Source: Clostridium sp. CAG:433
Lineage (GTDB): Bacteria > Bacillota_I > Bacilli_A > RF39 > UBA660
Direction: 5' to 3'
Assembly: GCA_000433675.1 (NCBI GenBank)
Contig: FR893565.1
Coordinates: forward strand, 1 to 64,000
Length of the DNA: 64,000 bases
The notes under the pieces were generated by a model, which saw only the letters and a list, made by a program, of their open reading frames with translations, was not told the origin of the DNA and did not search any database. A program made the position numbers and the translations under genes. Every line of letters starts with the position of its first letter. Within the stretch, counting starts at the first letter, position 1. Of this stretch, positions 20,101 to 26,448 are shown in pieces.

Positions 20101-22495
20101 CATATAATGTTATACCTTCAGTTATTAATGTATTAAAATCAAATTCTTCTCCATCTTGTGTAGTTGACCAATATTTAAATGTATAACCTATTTTTCCTTG
20201 GCTTTCTATTTTTTCAACTTTATTATTATAATCTACCTTTTTAGTTGTTATTCTATTTTCATCATTAAATATTACTGCATTTTTTATGATTTCATATTTT
20301 GAATATAATTTTTTATTTTCTTTTATTTTAGTTGTAAAATCAAAATTTTTGTTATTTTCTATCCATCCTGTAAATGTATATCCTGTCTTGATTACAGTAG
20401 GAACTTCATTACTATTTATTGTATTATCATAGTCTACTTTTATTGTTTTTATTAGTTTATTACTATCATAGAACTCTACATTATATTTATTTATTTCATA
20501 TACTGAATATAATGTTAAATTTCTTGTTATAGGTAAATTTAAATTATATTCTTTCCCATTCTCTTTTTTCGACCAATATTTAAACGTATAGCCTTCCATT
20601 GATACCTTTGGTGCGATTACTAGTGATCCTGCTTCTAGTTCTTGTTTATCTATTTCTTTTCCTTTATCAATAAAAGTTACTGTATATTTATTAATATCGT
20701 ACACTGAATAAAGTGTTATATCTTTTGTTACTTTTGTACTTAAATCATAACTATCACCATTTTCTTCTAGCGACCAATATTTAAATGTATAATATTCTTT
20801 TGATGGACTTGTTGGAACTTTTATATTTTCTCCATATTCAATTTCTTGTTCATCATATTTTTCTTTTTCATTTATAAATGTTACTGTATATTTATTTATT
20901 TCATATACTGAATAAAGAGTAATATCTTTTGTTACTTTTGTGCTCAAATCATATTCTTTTCCATTTGGTTCTTCTGACCAATATTTAAATGTATATCCTT
21001 CTTTTGATACCTTTGGAGCATTTAAACTTCCATTTTCTTTTACTTTTTCTGTTTTAACTATTTTTTCATTATCTACATATGTTACTGTATATTCTTTTAT
21101 ATCTTCTGTTTGTCCATATAATACCAAATCTTTTGTTACTTCATTATTAAAGTTATATTTATTTGTATATTTCTTATCTGTATACCATCCTTTGAAGTTT
21201 TTATTATCTACTTTTGGTTCTTTTATTTTTTCTCCTTCTAGTACTGTATCTTCTTTATATGTTTTTCCATCTAAGATATATACTACATTTTCATATATTT
21301 CTCCTTTCGCGGTTACTTTGTTTATATATGTCTTTGCTTCACTTGTACTTTCTATATCAAGTGTTAAGCCTTCTTCTCTTTTTTCTCCTGCATTTAATGT
21401 TATTCCTTCTAAGCTTCTGTTATATAAAACTCCATTCTTTTCTTCCCATGATGTATTCTTTTCTTTATTAAATGTTAAGCCTTCTGGTACTTCATCTTTT
21501 ACTACTGTTACTACTCCTGATTTCTTTCCTGTATTTTGAACAGTTATTTTATATTTTACTTCACCAGTCATATTTTTAACATTTCTTAAAGCTTGTTGTA
21601 CTTTATCTAAGTTTCCATATTTATATGTTGTTGTTTTTCCACCATTTACTATTGTCATTTCTGTTATTTGTTTTTTTAATTCTATTTTATATGGCGTTAC
21701 TTCTTTTACTACTATATTTAATTTTGATGATCCTGATATATTTACTTTTTCTTCACTTACTTTTTCATATATATCTTCATCAATTTCTAAATTGTATTCT
21801 CCTTCTTCTATATCACTAAATACATAATTACCATTTTCGTCTGTATATGTTTTCTTTATTATTTCTCCATCTTTTTTAAGAGCTAATTCTATATTTGATA
21901 CATTCATTGATTGTTTATCTTGTACATTTCCTGTTAAACTGTTATTTTTTACTTCTACATTTTGTACATTTAAATTTGTATATTTTTCTTCACTTACTTC
22001 TTTTATTTTGATTTTAGGAGTTGCTTTATATCCATTTGGCGCACCCTCTAATTTCATAACAAGTTTTAATTCATTTTCTTTATTTACCTTTGCATTTTTT
22101 ACTGTTATCTTTATATTTTTTCTGTTTTCAGAAACAGTACTTGTCACATCACCATTTGTTATATCTTTGAAACTTGCATATTTTTCATTATCATCTAAAC
22201 TAGCTTCAATTATAACATCTCTTTCTTTTATATTTTCATCAGTTGATAATGAATATTTAATTACATAGTCTATTTCATCATAACCCTTGCTTGTAATTAA
22301 ATTATCTACTGCTGCTTCATTTATATTCGCACTTAAAGAAGACGTAACATTATTTATTACAGCCTTAGATACTTTTACCTTTCCTTTATCAAAATCCATA
22401 TTCCCTATTTTTAATATTCCTACGATTGCTCCTACAACTACTATCATCATCATCAAAGCAACATATTTTCTTGTTCTTAACTCTTTTAATTTCAT
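8150..22495 (-). CDS. Giant repeat-built surface protein (about 4,780 aa)
   Basis: One uninterrupted frame fills about 22% of the window. AGGAGAG lies 7 bases before the ATG used here. Order of parts: a basic start and one membrane helix (about residues 10-30); a DUF11/Cna-B-like region to about residue 410; ten copies of a roughly 70-residue Listeria-Bacteroides (Flg_new/InlB B) repeat with the signature GYTFKYWS...ENG..YD....ITKDITLYSVY; Ig-like segments; then beta-helix-like modules repeating the pattern 'LDLNGHTIT ... NNGTLTI' about six times. A cysteine-containing domain in the middle (about 15740-16690) recalls the second domain of the LRR pilin. The C-terminus is a membrane helix and a basic tail (KEQRKLSRKV) with no LPXTG. 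It is probably a membrane-tethered adhesin or stalk. Function is inferred from architecture only. Confidence 0.8.
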   Translation of the reverse strand: MKLKELRTRKYVALMMMIVVVGAIVGILKIGNMDFDKGKVKVSKAVINNVTSSLSANINEAAVDNLITSKGYDEIDYVIKYSLSTDENIKERDVIIEASLDDNEKYASFKDITNGDVTSTVSENRKNIKITVKNAKVNKENELKLVMKLEGAPNGYKATPKIKIKEVSEEKYTNLNVQNVEVKNNSLTGNVQDKQSMNVSNIELALKKDGEIIKKTYTDENGNYVFSDIEEGEYNLEIDEDIYEKVSEEKVNISGSSKLNIVVKEVTPYKIELKKQITEMTIVNGGKTTTYKYGNLDKVQQALRNVKNMTGEVKYKITVQNTGKKSGVVTVVKDEVPEGLTFNKEKNTSWEEKNGVLYNRSLEGITLNAGEKREEGLTLDIESTSEAKTYINKVTAKGEIYENVVYILDGKTYKEDTVLEGEKIKEPKVDNKNFKGWYTDKKYTNKYNFNNEVTKDLVLYGQTEDIKEYTVTYVDNEKIVKTEKVKENGSLNAPKVSKEGYTFKYWSEEPNGKEYDLSTKVTKDITLYSVYEINKYTVTFINEKEKYDEQEIEYGENIKVPTSPSKEYYTFKYWSLEENGDSYDLSTKVTKDITLYSVYDINKYTVTFIDKGKEIDKQELEAGSLVIAPKVSMEGYTFKYWSKKENGKEYNLNLPITRNLTLYSVYEINKYNVEFYDSNKLIKTIKVDYDNTINSNEVPTVIKTGYTFTGWIENNKNFDFTTKIKENKKLYSKYEIIKNAVIFNDENRITTKKVDYNNKVEKIESQGKIGYTFKYWSTTQDGEEFDFNTLITEGITLYAVYNINEYNVNFIDQGNAYGDTQKVKYNKIAVKPETDPIKEGYTFKYWSLDENGVAYDFNTKITKDTTLYSVYSVNSYKVSFVDNGTKYIEDETIEYNKVALKPETDPSKEGHTFKYWSLEENGVAYDFNAKITKDITLYSVYSVNNYKVSFIDNGTKYIEDETIEYNKAAIKPETDPSKVGHTFKYWSLGENGTAYDFSTKITKDTTLYSVYEANEYTVKFMDGDNLFKQEQVKYGLKATKPSENPTKEHNLFKTWTLNDKEYDFNLPVIDNMILRSSYEEIEKPSISHVPTEWTNNKVTVTITSSHEDYKYLYKIDTGEYKEYTGPFDIDYNCTVVAKSVKENVDSITESHDITNIDKIKPIINSLNETNVSGTSFDINVSTIDNESGMKQIHIYKDDLLETTIVYTENYNEEKNSTYTFNDLISGNDYKIKVIAEDVAGNLSEAKEITVKTEEKIVARIIGRENKLFEDENLYENFSSLERAIKACPSNQCTIEMVTDTKESVEVLEGQDITLNINGKTITGVKDTYTINNGGNLIIKDNAEEAGSIVNNAGVALKNETTGVLTLGELEDELVVSTTKPYINGGTFGVVNEYIDKNTKGRFNFYDGMIAGNIAIEGEVNDKPYLYNASVVTSDNRQVATLKILEDAEARIVRTGVYYTKIDKAVEDTNSGTLSEPTTTNTNLMQGFSNVDDTGFTYDSETNTLSSEPGKSVKAYTVIDLTGYENDQYLFISSDAIDTYYGNFEVIVRENDAYGNNISQTKTTDDTTKRDNYKFYLTKGKKYYIRLDYTTYSQNETNMVTIYDMFFQKINKYDVDENTEFETISSSYGFEYDKTTRTLKSNNQYMQNTTAFSYIEVDLTNETEDKEVIINASLDTLYYGNYGNIVINEDNSKLSSASYSALGYMYVNSSSQHNIGPYNYSQTLKKGKKYYLQFYYFKGYDNYSEPDYTYNNSKDQFIINSIDVVGIGDKENIDLSTSLRTNYYGIDSYDSSYDRYSISSNAPYGEKFDSYVKIDLTESKTDKIIDFNLALNSYSSIYITSNNKDSKKELIINNMNNTLLSFFSNYSYYINGNSNYYDFRDYKYVLPKGSVYYVHFASYNPEGKPHPYIKNISLIPVTDNIINIGTLPHLKGTIDDSNKSNLPYVTDDGTADSNFRFIGKDTKNYVKFNNELWRVIGIFNTTDADGNYAKRVKLVRNDSIGSNIVWDSSSSKVNNGYGVNEWSQAAVMKLLNPGYENNKVLHDSGSEIVTNNSLYWNKKSGKCLNSGGLSTTFCDFTSIGLNDSAKSMIDSVLWNTGAISNDTQNLTPYQMYTYERGDKNGKTDFDSSSYPTTDLVDRTTTWFGKVGLPYPSDYIMASGDGSGNDRSKCMSSNSNVYGDCSSNNNWMGVNLSSPLMTMSPIYGASFPSFTAAMITALYTMPAANNYYVLKPTVYLNPKVKITSGSGTQNDPFNIELGEEENTTLYYGLVPDLIKEDVKEEETEINDEDETLDYIYVKNEPAYGFTYNSEKGVFTNENKGIANTTAISYIKIDLTNATSDMPIDINYNISKNDNYSMGFINLMKNDLTKINYNNSSSYSKDSLLVTSNKSSSGTISKVLEKGNIYYLQFAYEKDGNLPVSDTNADSFEIGITYLNDDDKTNDYIRYDGVTTTLNKEVDTVQLIKDLNISNSLQIESTKSVELDLNGHTLTTTSSDPVITNNGSLKVTDSKYVPTYANRIEDFNSQISDFKTVKYDTSDFSIFCNNSTSTKKCSYNSFSYGNISISSRETYMNSTFSNYKINFDSKYKSIVGTITLPKASSSFGYVTIGLSSDKNVNESSFDVQKRFVRTSTAAQTFNFELKPTKIGEYYLKICLPRTQISLRINEINSKIDIPTLSDSDYVSSIYSSASSAIKNNEGAYLSVEKTLVYTKDNSTSSSGVDNYGKLSIGNGGYVRAYAYGVNNRETGEIVEGSGTIASTSNYSLYTKSIKKNNIKGYTFVGGSIYNQSNSDLTLDNVIIRDYNYSSAIIDSSIYKLTINNSSIIVPSSTSSYAFKLSEKGMLEINNSNIYGSQAIDNGIKNSYSMGKKDIKINNSYIEGTVSSNTNKKVEINNSTLGDIYNGSSTIDIKDSTINSIDFNSCTLNMDNVIIQSMSLFENSNSTVTMKNMDMVNTKIENSKNMTIEENVTAMNITNYADGEFKYNNSKINGILSNRGNANINNTQFADGTIQNLGILTAENTTMTSTKSNLTAVTNEGTLNLNDGFKILNYKKGIYGKGSTINLGSDDETVSSDNIIIDTIDYSIETINESIVNYYDGTLISDNEEVINTSINLVPNGYDVDYSNTNDINKISLNKIIDKDYVAQIGETKYKTLSEAIENVNGDNNQTKIKIIKDIYTVLNSTVDSNKNIELNLDDKKIVYYKKQNPLIVNNGTLKLKTSDSSSEISRVYGESLLENNGTLENNGINLKCYYSNINTFINNGNMNFNSGSIVHNFSGNYKTSKPMRFITNNSKLNVSGGTFSIRNISNDTDNIIYTSSDATTNINDGNFEVGYIAVYSDGITNITGGTFKTSYAIKTSANGNVDVSGGNYSEANNLIYNSGIAKIHDLNSSLKYIGTNDNSIEFTNNVFSTNNYNVFTNNGNSAIFNNNNITSTSMVTSTYGILNFKKGNVIVNGGKYVAACVPFQLTGTANITVTGSNVSSSGNSAIYSTTTGDVNIISGTYTSADGIAIRNTSENTITFGIKGDTNDDGSLNVSISNPEITGTTAGIKTGSKTVFKFYDGIFTGTTPIDGNVYDTEDEYTVIQVDNSKYLHKDEKETMVARNVDTEKEYSTLQKAIDEATDGNTIQVISEISTLASAEATVVPEGLNVTIDVNGYKINENNALFLSNLGELTITNSNYNETTPSIDDGGIYNTGGSNVIDNSGILKLNKIYIESTVECEMISNKVNGELNIKESILYNSYGKTSSNSVIFNSGTATVDSIKINTSGKSITNNGTINISNSQIRSSDALTNNGILVSENDNITGPITNSSTFTANNITIPSSSTITNTKDFTLNKGTIEYVGLIKNESNMNITGVTITSSSYGCIIKNYGSNSPILNISNSNITSKYYDMADDELHSLDILTGQLILNNTNITRDPRFSNQTTTDSDATEFGLIRTYDAKSVEIIGGIFNFKFGKFLTVINPETTVKVDGATINTYNGIFMQSKHVGNTINLKNVEMKNQKYNILNCNSYYSSVNCGKFSPKFSSYSGGLKLSIEGGNYSGAVDTVILSDYDNITLNNTEIDGNIKGYQSGVSITSSTVKNIIGVSRVTMESGKITSIYDMYSYTSTPTVIIKSGTVTGSISPMKNQGDINVTLGIKGDSNVSTTDPMISGRITATYLNLYFYDGIVKKNISKPIEVEDGYNVKVSTDGYYLVDTPVIKNTTSNKEYNNIRSAVNEISNNDTLQLLDNVWIYTNKIDGGIVNENMNMTFDINGKNIYTSNIPFINNGSVTMIDNVSSGKIDYESPIENNGTMEITGGDFAVTNNGNINNNGGTISGTNSSSGIFTQNSGIMNSFENSGTVNVTGGTVSGLTNNKITNITGGILSKIINTGQLKIQNATAKGFVLNNNSGSSIIDTLSGTAYISNNSTLTVSNSTLNSVNSSNRVFNNRYKGTLNITSGNYTSGSTECIYNDEGVLNIGEKGGVISITSPVIQGSKYAVNNAGTFNLYDGKLIGGTAPVSGTITEIEPGYKLSISDDTTNNTKVGYLVVIADDERVAMVNGINFTSLQTAINSVKDNTESNIVIYKDIELTEDIIVPENKIINLYLNGHTITYGDYSFVKNGTLTIIDSAPSESIGASIINTIEKVLNINQNGKNIIVYEMSDGSKLSTENTYNLYKKVDNEYKLLNMEKDEEVGRYITGSNNSEMTSIKGRIYLNNLEEGSYKLVSSDNKDIEFTITEDGKVNGNILENTNEKRKVIESALAYLIITIQTGVNQIKYIIYIVAMVSIILGLYFAFKEQRKLSRKV
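19250..21295 (-). repeat. Tandem array of about ten Flg_new/InlB-type coding repeats
   Basis: Ten units of about 68-70 codons lie head to tail within the giant gene. The units starting near 19591, 19801 and 20011 are exactly 210 bp apart. The first two are nearly identical in DNA over most of their length, which indicates recent duplication or gene conversion. Confidence 0.85.
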
Positions 22496-22576
22496 ATACA
22501 AACTCTCCTATTTTTACATCTACATTAAGTATACCAAATTATGACATTTTTTTCTATATTTTCCCTTATATTTATT

Positions 22577-22608
22577 AAAAAAATCAAGATTTTTTAAACC
22601 TTGATTTT
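22577..22608 (-). terminator. Terminator after the paralogous anchored-protein pair
   Basis: A 9-bp stem (22580-22588 with 22600-22608) followed by T-rich sequence on the minus strand. It overlaps the end of the coding region. Confidence 0.7.
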
Positions 22609-24454
22609 ACTTTGCTAAATATAGTCCGAAATTAGTACCATTTTTGTCTTTCTTCTTAGCAATTATATATACATTTTTTTCTTTATTTTGATAAATATTT
22701 TCAACAGTTGAATTTTTTATTTTTCTTATTTTCATTCCATCAAAATTAACTATTTTTATATATTTTCCTTTAGTATTATTTAGAAATATCGCACCCTTAT
22801 ATGGCAATATATCACTTGAATTGTTATTCATTAATTCTTCATTTTTTTCTAAAGAATAATTCTTTGCTTTAAAGTCATCACTATACATTTTTACTTTTTT
22901 GTTATCGATATATATTAATGAATCATCACTATTTTTTAAATTTTGTGACATTTTTACTTTTAGCATTTCATTTCCATTAGAATCTAAAAGTACAGTATTA
23001 TTCTTTTCATCTTGATATTTATAATATTCTTTATTTTTTATCTTAATTACATTTGCGCCTGTATTATTCAAACTTTTCTTATCTTTTATAGAATACAATG
23101 TTACTGTTTCATTTTTAACAGGCCCAAATACTATTTTTTGTCCTAAAATAAGTATTTCATTTTCTGAAATTGATAATTCTTCATTTTTATCATTATATAG
23201 AACATACTTTCCTTTATATTTTTCATCTTCTGATTTATTAGAATATTTTATCATTTTATACCCATTTTCATATTGTGTATAATTTTGAAGAACAACCTTA
23301 TCATTTTCATTATAAAATTCTGTTTTTTTATTTTTCATATTAACTACATATAATAAATTTTTGCCACATAATTTACTTGAACAAGATACTTCTAAATAGT
23401 TGTTATCATTATCTGAATTTAATTTTGTAATCGAAGAATATATATTACCTTCTTTTGAATCATATGAATATATCTTATTAAATTTTTTATTTTTTAAATC
23501 ATAAAATCCTAATTCTTTACTTTTTTTATTATCTACAAGGACTACATTTTGATTAGATTCATATACACTTACTGAATATAAATAATATTCATCATCATTC
23601 ATATCTTTAGATATATTATTAATTTCTTCTACCTTTGAAAATGATTTATCTAATTTTGTTTGTTCACCTTTTGTATTTATTTTATAATCTACTTTTGTAC
23701 CATTTTCTCTTTTTGAAACAACTAATTCATTGTCAGTAGTTACTGTATAATTTTCAAAAGAATCACCAATCATTTTGTAATTATTGCAGTCATAATATTG
23801 ATATACTCCTGTTTTTACATTTTTTGTAACTAAATATAGTGTATTATTTTCACTATCAATAACTTCTTTATCAATCTTATATCCATCTAATATTTTATTT
23901 TTTACTTCATCATATATTACATATTTATTTTCTGTTACTATTTCAATTATTTTTTGATCATTATATAAGTTATATTCCGAAATATTTTCGAATAATTTTT
24001 CACCTTTATAATTTAAAAGTGTATATTTTTCACCTTTTTCTAATATATATTTTTGATTTAAGGAAATTAAAGCATTATTTGTTTTATAAAGTTCTTTAAA
24101 AGATTTATTAAAAATATAATATTTATCATTTTCACTTATAATAAAATAATCATCTTTAATAGAAACAATTTGTTTTTTATCTTCTTTTCCATTTTTCACT
24201 ACATATGATCCAACTTTTTTTACCTTATCATTATATAGTTCTACTGTCTTATCACCTTTTTTGTTTTCTTTAGTTGCTTTAATTGATGAACAATTAACAT
24301 CTACACATGTTATATCGCTATAAACTGGTTTAAGTATATTTCTAACCATTTTAATATTTTTAGAAGAAAAGTATTTTACTAAAAACACAATTGCCGCAAT
24401 TACAAAAATAGAAACAATTACATATATAATTTTATTTATAACATTCTTTTTCAT
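22607..24454 (-). CDS. Membrane-anchored beta-rich protein, second member of a paralogous pair
   Basis: About 615 aa. A basic start and one membrane helix (VIYVIVSIFVIAAIVFLVKYF) precede a long extracytoplasmic domain built of short strands with a recurring 'Y.....KNKKI.D.....LYNDKNEE' texture, reminiscent of WG-type or propeller repeats. Two C-x4-C pairs (CVDVNC near the start, CSSKLC in the middle) are matched in the neighbouring paralogue and could form disulphides. I do not recognise a named family. The frame reaches an ATG overlapping the upstream stop, but GGAGG 8 bases before the second ATG supports the start given. It is cotranscribed with its paralogue. Confidence 0.6.
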   Translation of the reverse strand: MKKNVINKIIYVIVSIFVIAAIVFLVKYFSSKNIKMVRNILKPVYSDITCVDVNCSSIKATKENKKGDKTVELYNDKVKKVGSYVVKNGKEDKKQIVSIKDDYFIISENDKYYIFNKSFKELYKTNNALISLNQKYILEKGEKYTLLNYKGEKLFENISEYNLYNDQKIIEIVTENKYVIYDEVKNKILDGYKIDKEVIDSENNTLYLVTKNVKTGVYQYYDCNNYKMIGDSFENYTVTTDNELVVSKRENGTKVDYKINTKGEQTKLDKSFSKVEEINNISKDMNDDEYYLYSVSVYESNQNVVLVDNKKSKELGFYDLKNKKFNKIYSYDSKEGNIYSSITKLNSDNDNNYLEVSCSSKLCGKNLLYVVNMKNKKTEFYNENDKVVLQNYTQYENGYKMIKYSNKSEDEKYKGKYVLYNDKNEELSISENEILILGQKIVFGPVKNETVTLYSIKDKKSLNNTGANVIKIKNKEYYKYQDEKNNTVLLDSNGNEMLKVKMSQNLKNSDDSLIYIDNKKVKMYSDDFKAKNYSLEKNEELMNNNSSDILPYKGAIFLNNTKGKYIKIVNFDGMKIRKIKNSTVENIYQNKEKNVYIIAKKKDKNGTNFGLYLAK

Positions 24455-24468
24455 TTTTATTTCCTCCA

Positions 24469-26355
24469 TTAGTTTGCTAAATAAAGACCAAAATAATCTT
24501 TATTATCAATTGTATTTTTAGTAAATATTAGCACATTTGTTTTATCTATTTGTTTAACACTAACAATTTCAGTATTATTTATCTTCTTTATTACTCTTCC
24601 AGTATTTGAAACTATTTTTATGTAATCATTTGCACTATTATTTACAAATAATGTATTTCTATATAAAGGTATTAAATCACCTTTTATATCATTTATTTTT
24701 TCATTATTTTCTAGATTATATTTATTTTTCTTTGAATTTTGAGCATTAATCATAACAACTTTATTATTACTTAAATAGTAAACTAAATCATCACTATATG
24801 ATAACTTTATATCATCTTTTGTACATTCTATTTTCTTACCCTTACTATTTAAAATACATGTTTTATCATCTGTTTTATATTTATACAAAGTATAATTTGA
24901 AATACTTACTATCTTTGCTTCTTCATTTTCTTTATTGTAAGTTTTATTTTTCTTAAATGAATATAATAAAACATCATCCTCTGTTTTATCATTTGTGTAT
25001 GATATTTCATCATCTACTACAATAATCTGTTTGTTTGAATCAATTACTTTTTTATTATTATTGTCATATAAAACATATTTTGAATTGTTGTTATCATCAT
25101 ATTTTACACTTTTATACCCATTTTCGTACGAAGTATAGTTTAAAATAGATAAATTATTATCTTTAATATCAAATACTTTTTTCATATTATTTAAATCATA
25201 AACTAAGTTTTCATTAGTTTTACAGTTATCTTTTTTGCATGATATTTGGTAAATTCCATTTTTATTTACTTCTGTTATATTTGATTTTGAGTTTTCTTTT
25301 GAATAATCATATAATTTTTTATATTTATTATCTTTTACATTATATATACCAAAAGTATTGTCATCTTTTTTATTTACAAATACATTATTTTGATTTTCTT
25401 TATATACTGAATTATCATACACATAATATTTTGAACTATCTATAAGCATTTTTATATCATTCACATATTTTTGTGTATTTTTTTCTGTATATTTCTTTTG
25501 GTTACCATTTTTATCTAAAATGTATTTACTTAATACGTTATTTTTTACTTTTGTAATTATTAAATTACCTTTATTATCTTTTTCACTAAAGTTTTGAAAA
25601 TTATCACCAATTATTTCTTTTTTATCTACATCAAAGTAATAAAATAAATTATTTTTTACATCTTTAATTACTAAATATAGTGTATCACCATCATTATTTT
25701 TTACTTCTTTTGATACAGTATAATCTTCAAGAATTTTTTCTCCCTTGTTATCTAATATAACACTAGTATTATTTACATTTATTAATACTATTTTGTCATT
25801 ATTAAATGTTTTAGCGCTATCAATATTAGAATATTTTTCTTTACCATCTTTTGTTATAATCTCATAACCACCCTGTTTTTTCATTAATAGTAAATTATCT
25901 GTTAAATATTTTAATTCATTACTAGTACTATATTTTTTATTATCTTTTAAATCTGTTAAATAATATCCTGTTATATCATTATTACTTCTATTAACTTTTT
26001 TAAATATTAAATAATTTTCTGAAACTTCATTTATTTCATTTGATGTTTTTGAATTACTATTAAAAGTTTCTTTATAACTTGATATTTTTTTACCATTATA
26101 ATTATAAATATATTTTTTTGATGTTTTACTTTCATCACCACTTGATACGATTATATAATCACATTTTTCACTTATACATTTTACATCATAATATTTTTCA
26201 TCAAATATCTTATTTACTTTTGTTATACCATCTATTTTTTTATTTGTTAAAATTAAATACACCATTAAAACAATTATTATTAATGCAACAATAAATAATA
26301 TTTTTTGTTTTTTGGTCATTGATACTACTTCTTTTTCTTTACTATTTTTACCCAT
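24469..26355 (-). CDS. Membrane-anchored beta-rich protein, first member of a paralogous pair
   Basis: 628 aa. About 20 cytoplasmic residues precede a membrane helix (ILFIVALIIIVLMVYLIL), then a lysine- and asparagine-rich extracytoplasmic domain with repeated strands. It aligns end to end with the downstream gene, including the closing motif 'KNTIDNKDYFGLYLAN' against 'KDKNGTNFGLYLAK' and both C-x4-C pairs (CISEKC, CKKDNC). The ribosome site AGGAG lies 7 bases before the ATG. A good sigma-A promoter lies upstream. The pair probably arose by tandem duplication. A surface or sensing role is possible, but nothing in the sequence shows it. Confidence 0.6.
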   Translation of the reverse strand: MGKNSKEKEVVSMTKKQKILFIVALIIIVLMVYLILTNKKIDGITKVNKIFDEKYYDVKCISEKCDYIIVSSGDESKTSKKYIYNYNGKKISSYKETFNSNSKTSNEINEVSENYLIFKKVNRSNNDITGYYLTDLKDNKKYSTSNELKYLTDNLLLMKKQGGYEIITKDGKEKYSNIDSAKTFNNDKIVLINVNNTSVILDNKGEKILEDYTVSKEVKNNDGDTLYLVIKDVKNNLFYYFDVDKKEIIGDNFQNFSEKDNKGNLIITKVKNNVLSKYILDKNGNQKKYTEKNTQKYVNDIKMLIDSSKYYVYDNSVYKENQNNVFVNKKDDNTFGIYNVKDNKYKKLYDYSKENSKSNITEVNKNGIYQISCKKDNCKTNENLVYDLNNMKKVFDIKDNNLSILNYTSYENGYKSVKYDDNNNSKYVLYDNNNKKVIDSNKQIIVVDDEISYTNDKTEDDVLLYSFKKNKTYNKENEEAKIVSISNYTLYKYKTDDKTCILNSKGKKIECTKDDIKLSYSDDLVYYLSNNKVVMINAQNSKKNKYNLENNEKINDIKGDLIPLYRNTLFVNNSANDYIKIVSNTGRVIKKINNTEIVSVKQIDKTNVLIFTKNTIDNKDYFGLYLAN

Positions 26356-26384
26356 TTTATTACTCCTATTATTATTCTATATAT

Positions 26385-26413
26385 ATTATAGAATACATAA
26401 CTAATTAAGTCAA
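26385..26413 (-). promoter_or_regulatory. Sigma-A type promoter of the anchored-protein pair
   Basis: Minus strand: TTGACT (26408-26413), a 17-base spacer, TATAAT (26385-26390). Confidence 0.75.
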
Positions 26414-26423
26414 TTAAGCAAAA

Positions 26424-26448
26424 GAAAAAAAGCTATATAAATAGCTTA
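26424..26448 (-). terminator. Terminator after ppaC
   Basis: A 7-bp stem AAGCTAT/ATAGCTT (26430-26436 with 26441-26447) and a T-run on the minus strand. It ends at the ppaC stop codon. Confidence 0.7.

Noticed and set aside
18838..22268. Long plus-strand frames (up to about 199 codons) opposite the giant gene
   Set aside because: They are antisense shadows of AT-rich, low-complexity repeats, strongly Leu/Tyr/Phe-biased, with no ribosome site or recognisable domain.
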